From NCBI RefSeq assembly GCF_900116865.1, contig NZ_FPCD01000011.1, forward strand, positions 1-64,000: 64,000 bases of DNA, given 5' to 3'. The stretch comes from Butyrivibrio sp. M55 (GTDB lineage Bacteria; Bacillota; Clostridia; Lachnospirales; Lachnospiraceae). Shown one piece after another: positions 15,767 to 23,243 of the stretch (positions within the stretch are counted from its first letter, which is position 1; the number at the start of each line of letters is the position of its first letter). The position numbers were made by a program, and so were the translations under genes. The notes below the pieces were generated by a model. The model was not told the DNA's origin and ran no database searches. It worked only from the letters and a program-made list of their open reading frames with translations.

Positions 15767-16957
15767 ATGAAGATTGCATCTGTTGTTTTATCGTTGCTGG
15801 GACTGATCTCTTCTTTTGCGGTAGTGGGAATAATACCGTCAATTGCTGGATTTGTGCTCAGTTTGAAATGGTTTTTGGAAAAGAAATCCATAAACGGGGC
15901 AAGAGCGCTTGCTATTTCTGTTGTAGGAGTTCTATTGCCTTTTATCATGTACTTTAACAGTTTCGGGTTTTCTTTACCATACGAAAAGAGCGCAGGGCTT
16001 TCTTTTTTACCACAGATTATTTACGATAACTATACTAATCTCGGCCTTAATATGGAGTGGATGGTCAAGGACAAGGTGGAAGAACTTGATTTTGATGTTT
16101 TTGAGGATGCAGAGCAGGTAGAGAGCCATGAAGATTTGGCGGAAAGCGGTGGCAAAGAGGCAACATCCGGTGATATTGATAGAAAAGATGTGATTGCAAG
16201 TGATGATGAAAAACAAGGTGATAGCGATAGTAAGGGAAAATTGGAATCTTCGAAGAATACCAAAAGCCTTGATGATGAGTATGAGCTTGATATTATAGAT
16301 GTAATCGATGATGAGATGCATACACATAAGCATAAACCGACCAGTACTGAGGTTGGAGCATCGGATGACAATATGTCCTGCTACGGAGGGCTTCCTGTAG
16401 GGACGCTACTAATAGCCAGGTACTTCAGGGAAGATGACCATAACTGTAATCCGGTACTTGTTCTGCAGAATAAGTCAGGAAAACTGTGCAGATATGAGTG
16501 TAAGTTTATCGCAAGGGACGATGACGGCAACGAGCTTGCGGTTTCCGAGAAGACTGTAGAAGTGGTTCATAATGATGCAAAGTTCGTCTTTGAGGGACGG
16601 TTTGACAAGAAGGACTTAAAAGGAAAACTTCCGTCAATGTACGAGTTTTCCGTCACCAAGCGTGATCCCTATGAAAAGGACAGGCTCGACGATGTCGCCG
16701 TTTATTCAAAGACAGAGGGAAACTCAGTGTTTCTTGCAGCAGAGAATACCTGCGATAAAAAAGTGAAAGTTGATGCTTTCGTTTTATTTTTTGACGGAAA
16801 CGAGCTTGTGGACTGCATCTGGCTGATACCGGGGAGCAACAGCAATGTATATGTAGAGCCTGCGAGCGTCGGAACCGTAACCGGTGACGCTTATTACAAG
16901 TTTGACAGGATTGAGACCTACTATACCGCCTACGAAGCCGTCGATGGTAAAGAATAG
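15767..16957 (+). CDS. Hypothetical membrane-anchored protein with acidic linker
   Basis: A 396-residue protein. Residues 1-65 contain two hydrophobic segments separated by WFLEKKSINGARALA, like the DUF4190-type hairpins of Gram-positive surface proteins. Residues about 105-195 are a low-complexity Asp/Glu/Ser linker. Residues about 205-396 form a globular, beta-rich domain (PVLVLQNKSGKLCRYECKF..., VFLAAENTCDKKVKVDAFVLFF) with two repeats resembling FxLxH/immunoglobulin-like modules. Function unknown. AGGAG lies nine bases before the ATG. It has divergent orientation to the 56-residue gene. Confidence 0.72.
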   Translation: MKIASVVLSLLGLISSFAVVGIIPSIAGFVLSLKWFLEKKSINGARALAISVVGVLLPFIMYFNSFGFSLPYEKSAGLSFLPQIIYDNYTNLGLNMEWMVKDKVEELDFDVFEDAEQVESHEDLAESGGKEATSGDIDRKDVIASDDEKQGDSDSKGKLESSKNTKSLDDEYELDIIDVIDDEMHTHKHKPTSTEVGASDDNMSCYGGLPVGTLLIARYFREDDHNCNPVLVLQNKSGKLCRYECKFIARDDDGNELAVSEKTVEVVHNDAKFVFEGRFDKKDLKGKLPSMYEFSVTKRDPYEKDRLDDVAVYSKTEGNSVFLAAENTCDKKVKVDAFVLFFDGNELVDCIWLIPGSNSNVYVEPASVGTVTGDAYYKFDRIETYYTAYEAVDGKE

Positions 16958-17006
16958 GCTTGATGTTGCCAATTTATAATTGTGAAGTTTGGATGGGTGG
17001 ATGATT

Positions 17007-17579
17007 ATGAGAAAACTAATTCTTTTCGGTGATTCAAACACATATGGCTATGATCCGCGTGGACTCATGGGAGGAAGATATCCTGAGGAGGCCAGGTGGG
17101 CTACGATTGTCAGAAAGGCATTGGCTGATTCATATGAGGTGATAGAGGAGGGTATGAACGGAAGGCAGCTTCCTTATGTTGAGGATAGATATTTTACTGA
17201 CATGCTTTCCGGATTAACAGGTGAAGATGCCTTTTTTATGATGCTCGGTACAAATGATATTCTTCTTACCTACAACCCGGTAGTTGAGCAAGCTACTTCA
17301 AAGATGAGAGATGTTCTGGCTTATGTAAAAGACAACTGTAACGGCACGTTTATTATGATCGCACCTCCATATATTGAGGCTAAAAGTCACGAACTTCAGA
17401 TTTACAACGATGCGAGTATTGAAATGAATAAGTGTTTTATGGAGCTTGCAAAAGAGTTTGGCATTAAAGCTATTGATGCGTCTAAATGGAACATAGAGAT
17501 GGGATATGATGGTGTTCATTTTACTATTGAAGGGCATAAGCAGTTTGCGAAGATGCTTTTACGCGAAAGTAATCTATAA
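17007..17579 (+). CDS. SGNH/GDSL-family esterase
   Basis: A 190-residue cytosolic hydrolase with all four SGNH blocks: FGDSNTYGY (nucleophile Ser), EGMNGR (Gly), LGTNDI (Asn) and DGVHFTIEGH (Asp and His of the triad). Size and motifs resemble bacterial arylesterase or carbohydrate-acetylesterase types. The substrate is not determinable. I chose the ATG at 17007 since GGGTGG lies six bases upstream; the two earlier in-frame ATGs overlap that site. It follows the membrane protein gene by 49 bases and may be co-transcribed. Confidence 0.85.
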   Translation: MRKLILFGDSNTYGYDPRGLMGGRYPEEARWATIVRKALADSYEVIEEGMNGRQLPYVEDRYFTDMLSGLTGEDAFFMMLGTNDILLTYNPVVEQATSKMRDVLAYVKDNCNGTFIMIAPPYIEAKSHELQIYNDASIEMNKCFMELAKEFGIKAIDASKWNIEMGYDGVHFTIEGHKQFAKMLLRESNL

Positions 17580-17681
17580 AACTTAGAATTGTAGGAATAA
17601 TCACAATGTTAATCTGCGTTGCTTGATGCAATGAATACATTTTACTAGGCTGATACTATAACACACGAGGAGGACACAACT

Positions 17682-18128
17682 ATGTTCAGCGAAAATTTAA
17701 GAGCAATGCGAAAAGAAAAAGGTTATACTCAGGAGGAGCTTGCGATAAAGTTAAATGTGGTAAGGCAGACAGTCAGCAAGTGGGAAAAGGGATTGTCGGT
17801 TCCTGATGCAGATCTTTTGGCTATGATATCGGATGTGTTGGAAACACCTGTAAGCAGGCTCCTTGGAGAAAAAATAAACGAAGCGGTTGATAAAAACGAG
17901 ATTGCGGAGCAACTTGCCAAGATAAGCGAGCAGCTGGCCATAAAGAACAGGCGCAGTAAGAAGCTCTGGAAAACGATTGGAATCACAATACTTGTTATTG
18001 TGGCTCTATATATTGTGCTGATGGTAGTAAGCTTTTTTGCATTTACTACTGTTTCGCATACCACTACGGAGCGCATTGAGAGTATAGAGCTCGATGAGCC
18101 CGCAGACGGAGAGGAAGGTATGAATTAA
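17682..18128 (+). CDS. XRE-family HTH regulator with C-terminal membrane helix
   Basis: A 148-residue protein. Residues 1-62 are a Cro/CI-type helix-turn-helix (LRAMRKEKGYTQEELAIKLNVVRQTVSKWEKG). A helical stretch (AEQLAKISEQLAIKNRRSKK) leads to one transmembrane segment (about residues 103-126) and a short extracytoplasmic tail. Such tethered regulators often sense membrane or envelope state, but no target is established. GAGGAGG precedes the ATG. It lies 197 bases upstream of the dockerin-bearing subtilase, so regulation of that operon is a reasonable but unproven idea. Confidence 0.85.
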   Translation: MFSENLRAMRKEKGYTQEELAIKLNVVRQTVSKWEKGLSVPDADLLAMISDVLETPVSRLLGEKINEAVDKNEIAEQLAKISEQLAIKNRRSKKLWKTIGITILVIVALYIVLMVVSFFAFTTVSHTTTERIESIELDEPADGEEGMN

Positions 18129-18283
18129 GTCAAATCAGGGGAGGAGGTGCAATTAGATATTGCTATTTACAGGCAGATATTAGCGAAATGTGCAAAGTCT
18201 GCTCATCTTTTATTTCTTTTAAAGTCTTTTAAAGTTCTTATTTTCAAAATTATTTTCATCAAAAAAACAAAAGAAAAGGGGTT

Positions 18284-18305
18284 GTGATTTTCTTATGAAG
18301 ATCAC
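18284..18305 (+). promoter_or_regulatory. Hairpin in the leader of the subtilase gene
   Basis: GTGATTTTC and GAAGATCAC form nine pairs (one G-U) around a TTAT loop, 20 bases before the subtilase ATG, with no T run. It could affect mRNA stability or translation. The 197-base gap also holds a tandem 10-base repeat (TCTTTTAAAG twice) and no gene. Confidence 0.35.
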
Positions 18306-18325
18306 TTCTGAACAGGTATAACTCA

Positions 18326-21300
18326 ATGAAAAAAATCTTGCGGTACAAACATGTTCTTTCTGTAATTCTTTCTTTATCTATTGTTTTTTTTCAGATTATT
18401 ACAATATCAGCCACACCGGTTGAGATACAAACTGATGGCTCTATGCCGGCTTCTTCGGGCAGAGTTAAGCTTATCGATGAGGATCTAAACGATCTTGGCG
18501 TTGAAATCGATAATGAGAGCGAAAAGCTTGAAGAAGAAAATGATCCTGATGAAGAAGTCAGGGTAATCATTGTAATGGAGGGTGAAAGTGTCCTTGATAA
18601 AGGATATGACACCGTAGAAATTGCTGACAGTTCGTCTGCGATTCGCGAGGTGGACAAAATCGAATCCGAGCAGGAAACGACTGTTGAGAAGATATCAGAG
18701 GAAGCTCTTGAAGGAAATGAGCTTAAGGTCAATTATTCTTTTTCCATTATTGCAAATGCCATATCTGCTGATGTTACGTTTAAGGATATAGAAGCCATAG
18801 AGAAGGTGGACGGAGTTGAGGCTGTTTACAAAGCAAGGCGACACGAACCTGTTGAGATGGCCAATCCGGCAACAGTATCTTCAGGCGAGATGGTTGGAAG
18901 CTATCAGACATGGGCAACGGGATATACGGGGGCGGGACAGCGTATTGCTGTAATTGATACCGGTATAGACGTGGACCATCCTTCTTTTGATGCGGGTGCG
19001 TATATGGCTCATTTAAAGGAGACTGCGGAAGATTCGAGTAAGGAGATTTCAGAATACGGCTTATTGGATGAGTCTGAGATTCAGAATGTCCTTCCTCATC
19101 TAAATGCTTTTAAAGATGATGAAAACGTAAGCGCAGACGATCTTTATCAGAATGAAAAAATCCCATATGCATTTAATTATATAGACAAAGATATGGATAT
19201 TACGCATGACAATGATGAGGAGGGAGATCACGGGACTCATGTGTCGGGTATAGCAACGGCAAACTATTATGTGCCGGATTCAAATGCGGAGGACGGCTAT
19301 GCGCCTCAGGCGCAGGGAGTTGTCGGAATAGCGCCTGATGCGCAGCTTCTTACAATGAAAGTATTTGGTAAAAACGGTTCGCCATTTACCGATGATTATA
19401 TGGCTGCAATAGAAGATGCGATTCTTCTTAAGGTCGATACCATAAATATGAGCCTGGGTTCTCCGGAGGCAGGAAATACATATGATTCCGAAGAGTATGT
19501 AAATGAGATTTTTGACAAGCTTCAGGGAACAAGTACAGTTGTATCTGTGGCTGCCGGCAATTCAGGTCGCTGGAGTGAAAACAGCCTGATTGGCGCAAAT
19601 TTAAGCGGAAATGTAAATATGGATACGATAGGGACTCCGGGCTCTTATGAAAAAGCATTTACGGTAGCAAGCGTTGTAAACAGCGGCATTGTCTCATGTT
19701 TTTTCACATTTGACAACGATAAAAAGGTGTTCTATACGGATCCAACAGGAACAGAGGCACCGAAGTTTGAAACGTTTGATAAAACAAACGGGGGCGACGG
19801 AACAGAATATGACTATGTATTTCTGGATTCGCTCGGTGCAGCCGGGGATTATGAGAATATTGATGTTAAGGGCAAGGTCGTATTCGTATCAAGAGGAGTG
19901 TTGTCTTTTTCTGAGAAACAGTTAAATGCACAGGAAGCAGGGGCAATAGCGATTGTAGTCTACAATAACACATTGGGAACAATCATCATGTCAATGGGCG
20001 GAAATGACGCCAAGATTCCGGCATGTGCGATAACGTTGGCAGAAGCAGAGGCAATCAAGGAAAAGAGCACTCAAAGAAGCGATGGGTTATATGAGGGAAA
20101 GATAACTGTGCATTCAATTCCCGAAGTGCATAAAAATACTGATGATGGATACACAATAAGCAGCTTCTCTTCATTCGGAGTTCCGGACAGTCTTGACTTA
20201 AAACCTGAGATCACATCACCGGGAAGCAATGTGTATTCGACGCTTAATGACGGTAAATACGGTCTTTCAAGCGGAACGTCAATGGCGGCACCGTCAATTT
20301 CCGGTCAGAGTGCACTTGTTCAGCAGTATATAAAAGAGAATAATCTTGCGGACAAAAATGACATTTCGGTAAGGACGCTTTCTCAGTCACTTATGATGAG
20401 TACAGCTATGCCGCTTAAGGGAAACAACAATCCGGAAAATCCGGAGTATACTCCTCGTGTTCAGGGAGCAGGACTTTCCAATGTTCAAAATGCAATATCG
20501 TCGCCTGCATACATTCTTTTGGGCAATAAAGAAAATAACGACGGTATGGTCAAAGCAGTCCTTGGAGACAATCCCGAAAAGTCAGGCTGCTATGAATTTT
20601 CGTTTGATATATATAACATGGATGTGGATCCTCAGTATTATGTGCTTGATTCATCAGTCCTTACGGAAGAACTGATGAGTGCGGGCGGGCTTAAGTATTT
20701 TATGGGTAAATCTTACAGGCTCAGTCCTTCGGTGGAGTTTAAGGCAGATGATACCAAACTTGTTTATGACCTTAACGACGACGGAAAAGTAAACGGTAAG
20801 GACAGGAAAATATTATTGCAGTATGTGAACGGTTCAAGATCGGTTCCTTTGATTGAAAGAAATTATGAGTACTACGACTTTAATAAAGACGGAGTAATAA
20901 GTACAAAAGATGTATACCTTCTTTCAAGACAACTAAAAGGCAAAGCGGAAGTTGCAGATCTTGCGCTTTGCGTGGTTGAAGTAAAAGACAGCACGAAGGT
21001 AAACGTAAAGATCACTCTTTCAGACAGCGACAGGAAATACCTTGAAGGCTACGAGAACGGAATGTATGTCGACGGATATATCTACGTAAACGGCCTCGTA
21101 CCAATGTCAGTTCCTTTCCTTGCTTTTTACGGAAACTGGATGGATTCTCCGATGTTTGAAGACTATGACTATATGAAAGCCGTATATGACAGCGACTATG
21201 CAGACAATGTAGTTACATACTCGGGCGTTGATAAGACCAACTGGCTGTCTACAAGTCTTTTTGGAACCAATGAAGAAAAAATGTATGTTCCGAACAAATA

Positions 21301-22255
21301 TGTAAAAGAGGATGAGTATATTGCGGACAGAAATGCACTCAGTTCTGAAAACGGAACTTATATTGCAAAACAGTATTACAGCCTTATAAGAAACGCCGGA
21401 AGGCTGATCCTGACCATAAGAGATGTTGATACCGGCGAGAAATATTTTGAAAAGATCGATAAGGATGCCTTGGCGGAATATTACCATGTTAAAGTCGGCG
21501 AATGGATGAATACAAAAGGAGAAATTGAGCTTAACTGGGCAGGAACCGATGCAGACGGCAATCCTTTGCCTACCGGAACCAAAGTGGAAGTCGTTCTTCA
21601 GGCTATTCCAAGCTACTACAACAATGTTGAAGATGTGTCTGAGCTTAATGCTGACGGAATGTTTATAAGAACACCTTTTGTGATCGATAATGAAAAGCCT
21701 TCTATCATAAGCAGTGAGACGAAAGACAATAAATTAAAGATCAAGATGCATGACAACAGATATACGGCAGCAGTGATTCTTTTAAACGAAGATGCTGATG
21801 TTGTAGGCTTATATGCGGTAAATCAGACCAAGGCCGGAGATGACGTCGAAATGGAAGTGGACCTTGATAAAGAATTCTCTTATGTTGCGCTTGTGGATTA
21901 TGCAGACAACAACAGAGTCTATGAATATGACAGAACGGCCAAGTCTATAGGTGAAGAGAGTGCGGCAGATATGTCGAGTGATGCGGCTTCTGTAGCTTCT
22001 TCAGATATGTCTGACAGTGCTTCTACAGAAGTATCGGATGATGCGACGGCTGATAAGTCGGATGATGCGGCATCGGATTCATCAAGTGATGAATCATCTG
22101 AGGATAATTCAGGTGATCTGGAAGTGGCAAAAACATCAGATGCCAAGAAAACAGCAGATTCATCGAGCGATGAAGCAACGGCGGGCATAGCGGATGATGT
22201 GGCATCAAAAGAAACTTCCAAAGAAGTTGAGGCAGGAGGAAAGTATGACGACTAA
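18326..22255 (+). CDS. Large secreted subtilisin-like protease with PA insert and internal dockerin
   Basis: A 1309-residue exported S8 protease. After the signal peptide (residues 1-30) come an I9-like propeptide (residues about 70-170) and a catalytic domain with Asp about 211 (AVIDTGID), His about 302 (GDHGTHVSG) and Ser about 652 (SSGTSMAAP). A protease-associated insert lies about residues 470-590 (KGKVVFVSRG, AGAIAIVVYNN). Residues about 813-870 are a type I dockerin with two Ca-binding repeats (DLNDDGKVNGKDRKILLQYV and DFNKDGVISTKDVYLLSRQL). An Fn3-like region follows, then an Asp/Ser/Ala-rich tail (about 1210-1309) lacking a sortase motif. The last 11 bases overlap the next gene, which encodes a cohesin-like protein. 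The ribosome site is weak. Confidence 0.9.
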   Translation: MKKILRYKHVLSVILSLSIVFFQIITISATPVEIQTDGSMPASSGRVKLIDEDLNDLGVEIDNESEKLEEENDPDEEVRVIIVMEGESVLDKGYDTVEIADSSSAIREVDKIESEQETTVEKISEEALEGNELKVNYSFSIIANAISADVTFKDIEAIEKVDGVEAVYKARRHEPVEMANPATVSSGEMVGSYQTWATGYTGAGQRIAVIDTGIDVDHPSFDAGAYMAHLKETAEDSSKEISEYGLLDESEIQNVLPHLNAFKDDENVSADDLYQNEKIPYAFNYIDKDMDITHDNDEEGDHGTHVSGIATANYYVPDSNAEDGYAPQAQGVVGIAPDAQLLTMKVFGKNGSPFTDDYMAAIEDAILLKVDTINMSLGSPEAGNTYDSEEYVNEIFDKLQGTSTVVSVAAGNSGRWSENSLIGANLSGNVNMDTIGTPGSYEKAFTVASVVNSGIVSCFFTFDNDKKVFYTDPTGTEAPKFETFDKTNGGDGTEYDYVFLDSLGAAGDYENIDVKGKVVFVSRGVLSFSEKQLNAQEAGAIAIVVYNNTLGTIIMSMGGNDAKIPACAITLAEAEAIKEKSTQRSDGLYEGKITVHSIPEVHKNTDDGYTISSFSSFGVPDSLDLKPEITSPGSNVYSTLNDGKYGLSSGTSMAAPSISGQSALVQQYIKENNLADKNDISVRTLSQSLMMSTAMPLKGNNNPENPEYTPRVQGAGLSNVQNAISSPAYILLGNKENNDGMVKAVLGDNPEKSGCYEFSFDIYNMDVDPQYYVLDSSVLTEELMSAGGLKYFMGKSYRLSPSVEFKADDTKLVYDLNDDGKVNGKDRKILLQYVNGSRSVPLIERNYEYYDFNKDGVISTKDVYLLSRQLKGKAEVADLALCVVEVKDSTKVNVKITLSDSDRKYLEGYENGMYVDGYIYVNGLVPMSVPFLAFYGNWMDSPMFEDYDYMKAVYDSDYADNVVTYSGVDKTNWLSTSLFGTNEEKMYVPNKYVKEDEYIADRNALSSENGTYIAKQYYSLIRNAGRLILTIRDVDTGEKYFEKIDKDALAEYYHVKVGEWMNTKGEIELNWAGTDADGNPLPTGTKVEVVLQAIPSYYNNVEDVSELNADGMFIRTPFVIDNEKPSIISSETKDNKLKIKMHDNRYTAAVILLNEDADVVGLYAVNQTKAGDDVEMEVDLDKEFSYVALVDYADNNRVYEYDRTAKSIGEESAADMSSDAASVASSDMSDSASTEVSDDATADKSDDAASDSSSDESSEDNSGDLEVAKTSDAKKTADSSSDEATAGIADDVASKETSKEVEAGGKYDD

Positions 22256-23045
22256 ATTTTTAAGGCACTTTTTTATAATAAGCATAATGACGGTTCTTGC
22301 GTTTATATTTGTTCCGACAATCAGTGTTAAAGCAGCTGACGCGGAACCTGTTCATACAAACATTGATACTTCCAAAAAGGGCGGAAACCAGTATATAACC
22401 TATAAGCTTACTCTTGATAAGACTGAAGTGACGGATGGACGAGTGGTGATAGGATATAACGGAGATATCCTGGAGCTTGAGAATGATTCACAGGGAATAG
22501 GTTTTAGCGAGGAAGATATAAATACGAAAAAAGAAAACGGAAAAGAGCTGTTCTCATATGCTTTTGTCAATGATGAAAAGAAGTCTGCGGGCGGCACGCT
22601 TATTACACTTAAATTCAAGGTTAAGGATGAAGTGTTTAGGCAAGATACAGCTATTGATACGCAGATTATAAGCATCAACAATGAAGACGAGGAAGTTCTT
22701 GGAAATACTTCACTGTCAGATACTTTTTCAGCAGGAAAATCAAAGCTAAAAAAGCCTGAGATCTCAGATATTACGCAGTCTATACTTGGTGTTTATGTAT
22801 CATGGAAAAAAGACGGTGATGCTGACGGATATTATCTGTACCGCAGTACGTCAGAGAAGGGAGAGTACGTACAGGTTGCGAAACTAAGTCTTCTTACAAC
22901 ATATCTGGATCTTTCGGTTGAGAACAGGCAGACCTACTACTATAAGCTGGTTGCATACAGAGGAAGCGGAGATAAACAAGACCTTTCCGATGAGTCAGCG
23001 CCTAAGTCTGTGACTGTCAAAAAGTTCTGGGGCCTGTTTGACTGA
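22245..23045 (+). CDS. Secreted cohesin-like and FN3-like protein
   Basis: A 266-residue exported protein. The signal peptide (MTTKFLRHFFIISIMTVLAF...) ends near VKAAD. Residues about 35-170 resemble a cohesin domain: YKLTLDKTEVTDGRVVIGYNGDILEL, then a GGTLITLKFKVKD strand typical of cohesins. Residues about 175-262 resemble a fibronectin type III module (VYVSWKKDGDADGYYLYRS...). There is no surface-layer or sortase anchor. The ATG lies inside the end of the subtilase gene after AGGAGG, so the two proteins are probably made together. The dockerin of the protease makes this a likely docking partner. The cohesin call is by pattern and needs profile confirmation. Confidence 0.75.
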   Translation: MTTKFLRHFFIISIMTVLAFIFVPTISVKAADAEPVHTNIDTSKKGGNQYITYKLTLDKTEVTDGRVVIGYNGDILELENDSQGIGFSEEDINTKKENGKELFSYAFVNDEKKSAGGTLITLKFKVKDEVFRQDTAIDTQIISINNEDEEVLGNTSLSDTFSAGKSKLKKPEISDITQSILGVYVSWKKDGDADGYYLYRSTSEKGEYVQVAKLSLLTTYLDLSVENRQTYYYKLVAYRGSGDKQDLSDESAPKSVTVKKFWGLFD

Positions 23046-23097
23046 TGTATGAGCCATAAACCCCGTCCCCTAGGACCATATACTGAATAAACAACGT

Positions 23098-23144
23098 AAA
23101 CACCTTAAAACAAGCGGGTTTTAAGGTGTTTATTTTTATTTTAG
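23098..23144 (+). terminator. Strong intrinsic terminator of the protease operon
   Basis: AAACACCTTAAAAC (23098-23111) pairs perfectly with GTTTTAAGGTGTTT (23118-23131), 14 bp with a 6-base loop, followed by a T-rich tract. Confidence 0.9.
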
Positions 23145-23155
23145 AAAATTTCGTT

Positions 23156-23181
23156 TAAGAAAAAAAATTCTGCACCGATAA
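23156..23181 (+). promoter_or_regulatory. Sigma-28 (SigD/FliA)-like promoter
   Basis: TAAG (23156-23159), 14 bases, then ACCGATAA (23174-23181). The Gram-positive SigD consensus is TAAA, 14-16 bases, GCCGATAT. It lies about 60 bases before the coiled-coil protein ATG; no convincing sigma-A promoter is seen there. Confidence 0.45.
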
Positions 23182-23243
23182 AAATAGTGTGTGAGAGAGA
23201 AATGAATTTTAAAAAACGCCGAATATGACTTTGGAGGTAAAGA

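Noticed and set aside
18295..18321. Eight-codon leader peptide (MKITSEQV) before the subtilase
   Set aside because: The ATG sits in the hairpin loop region and the nearest purine-rich site is 13 bases away; no attenuator structure follows. Not enough support.
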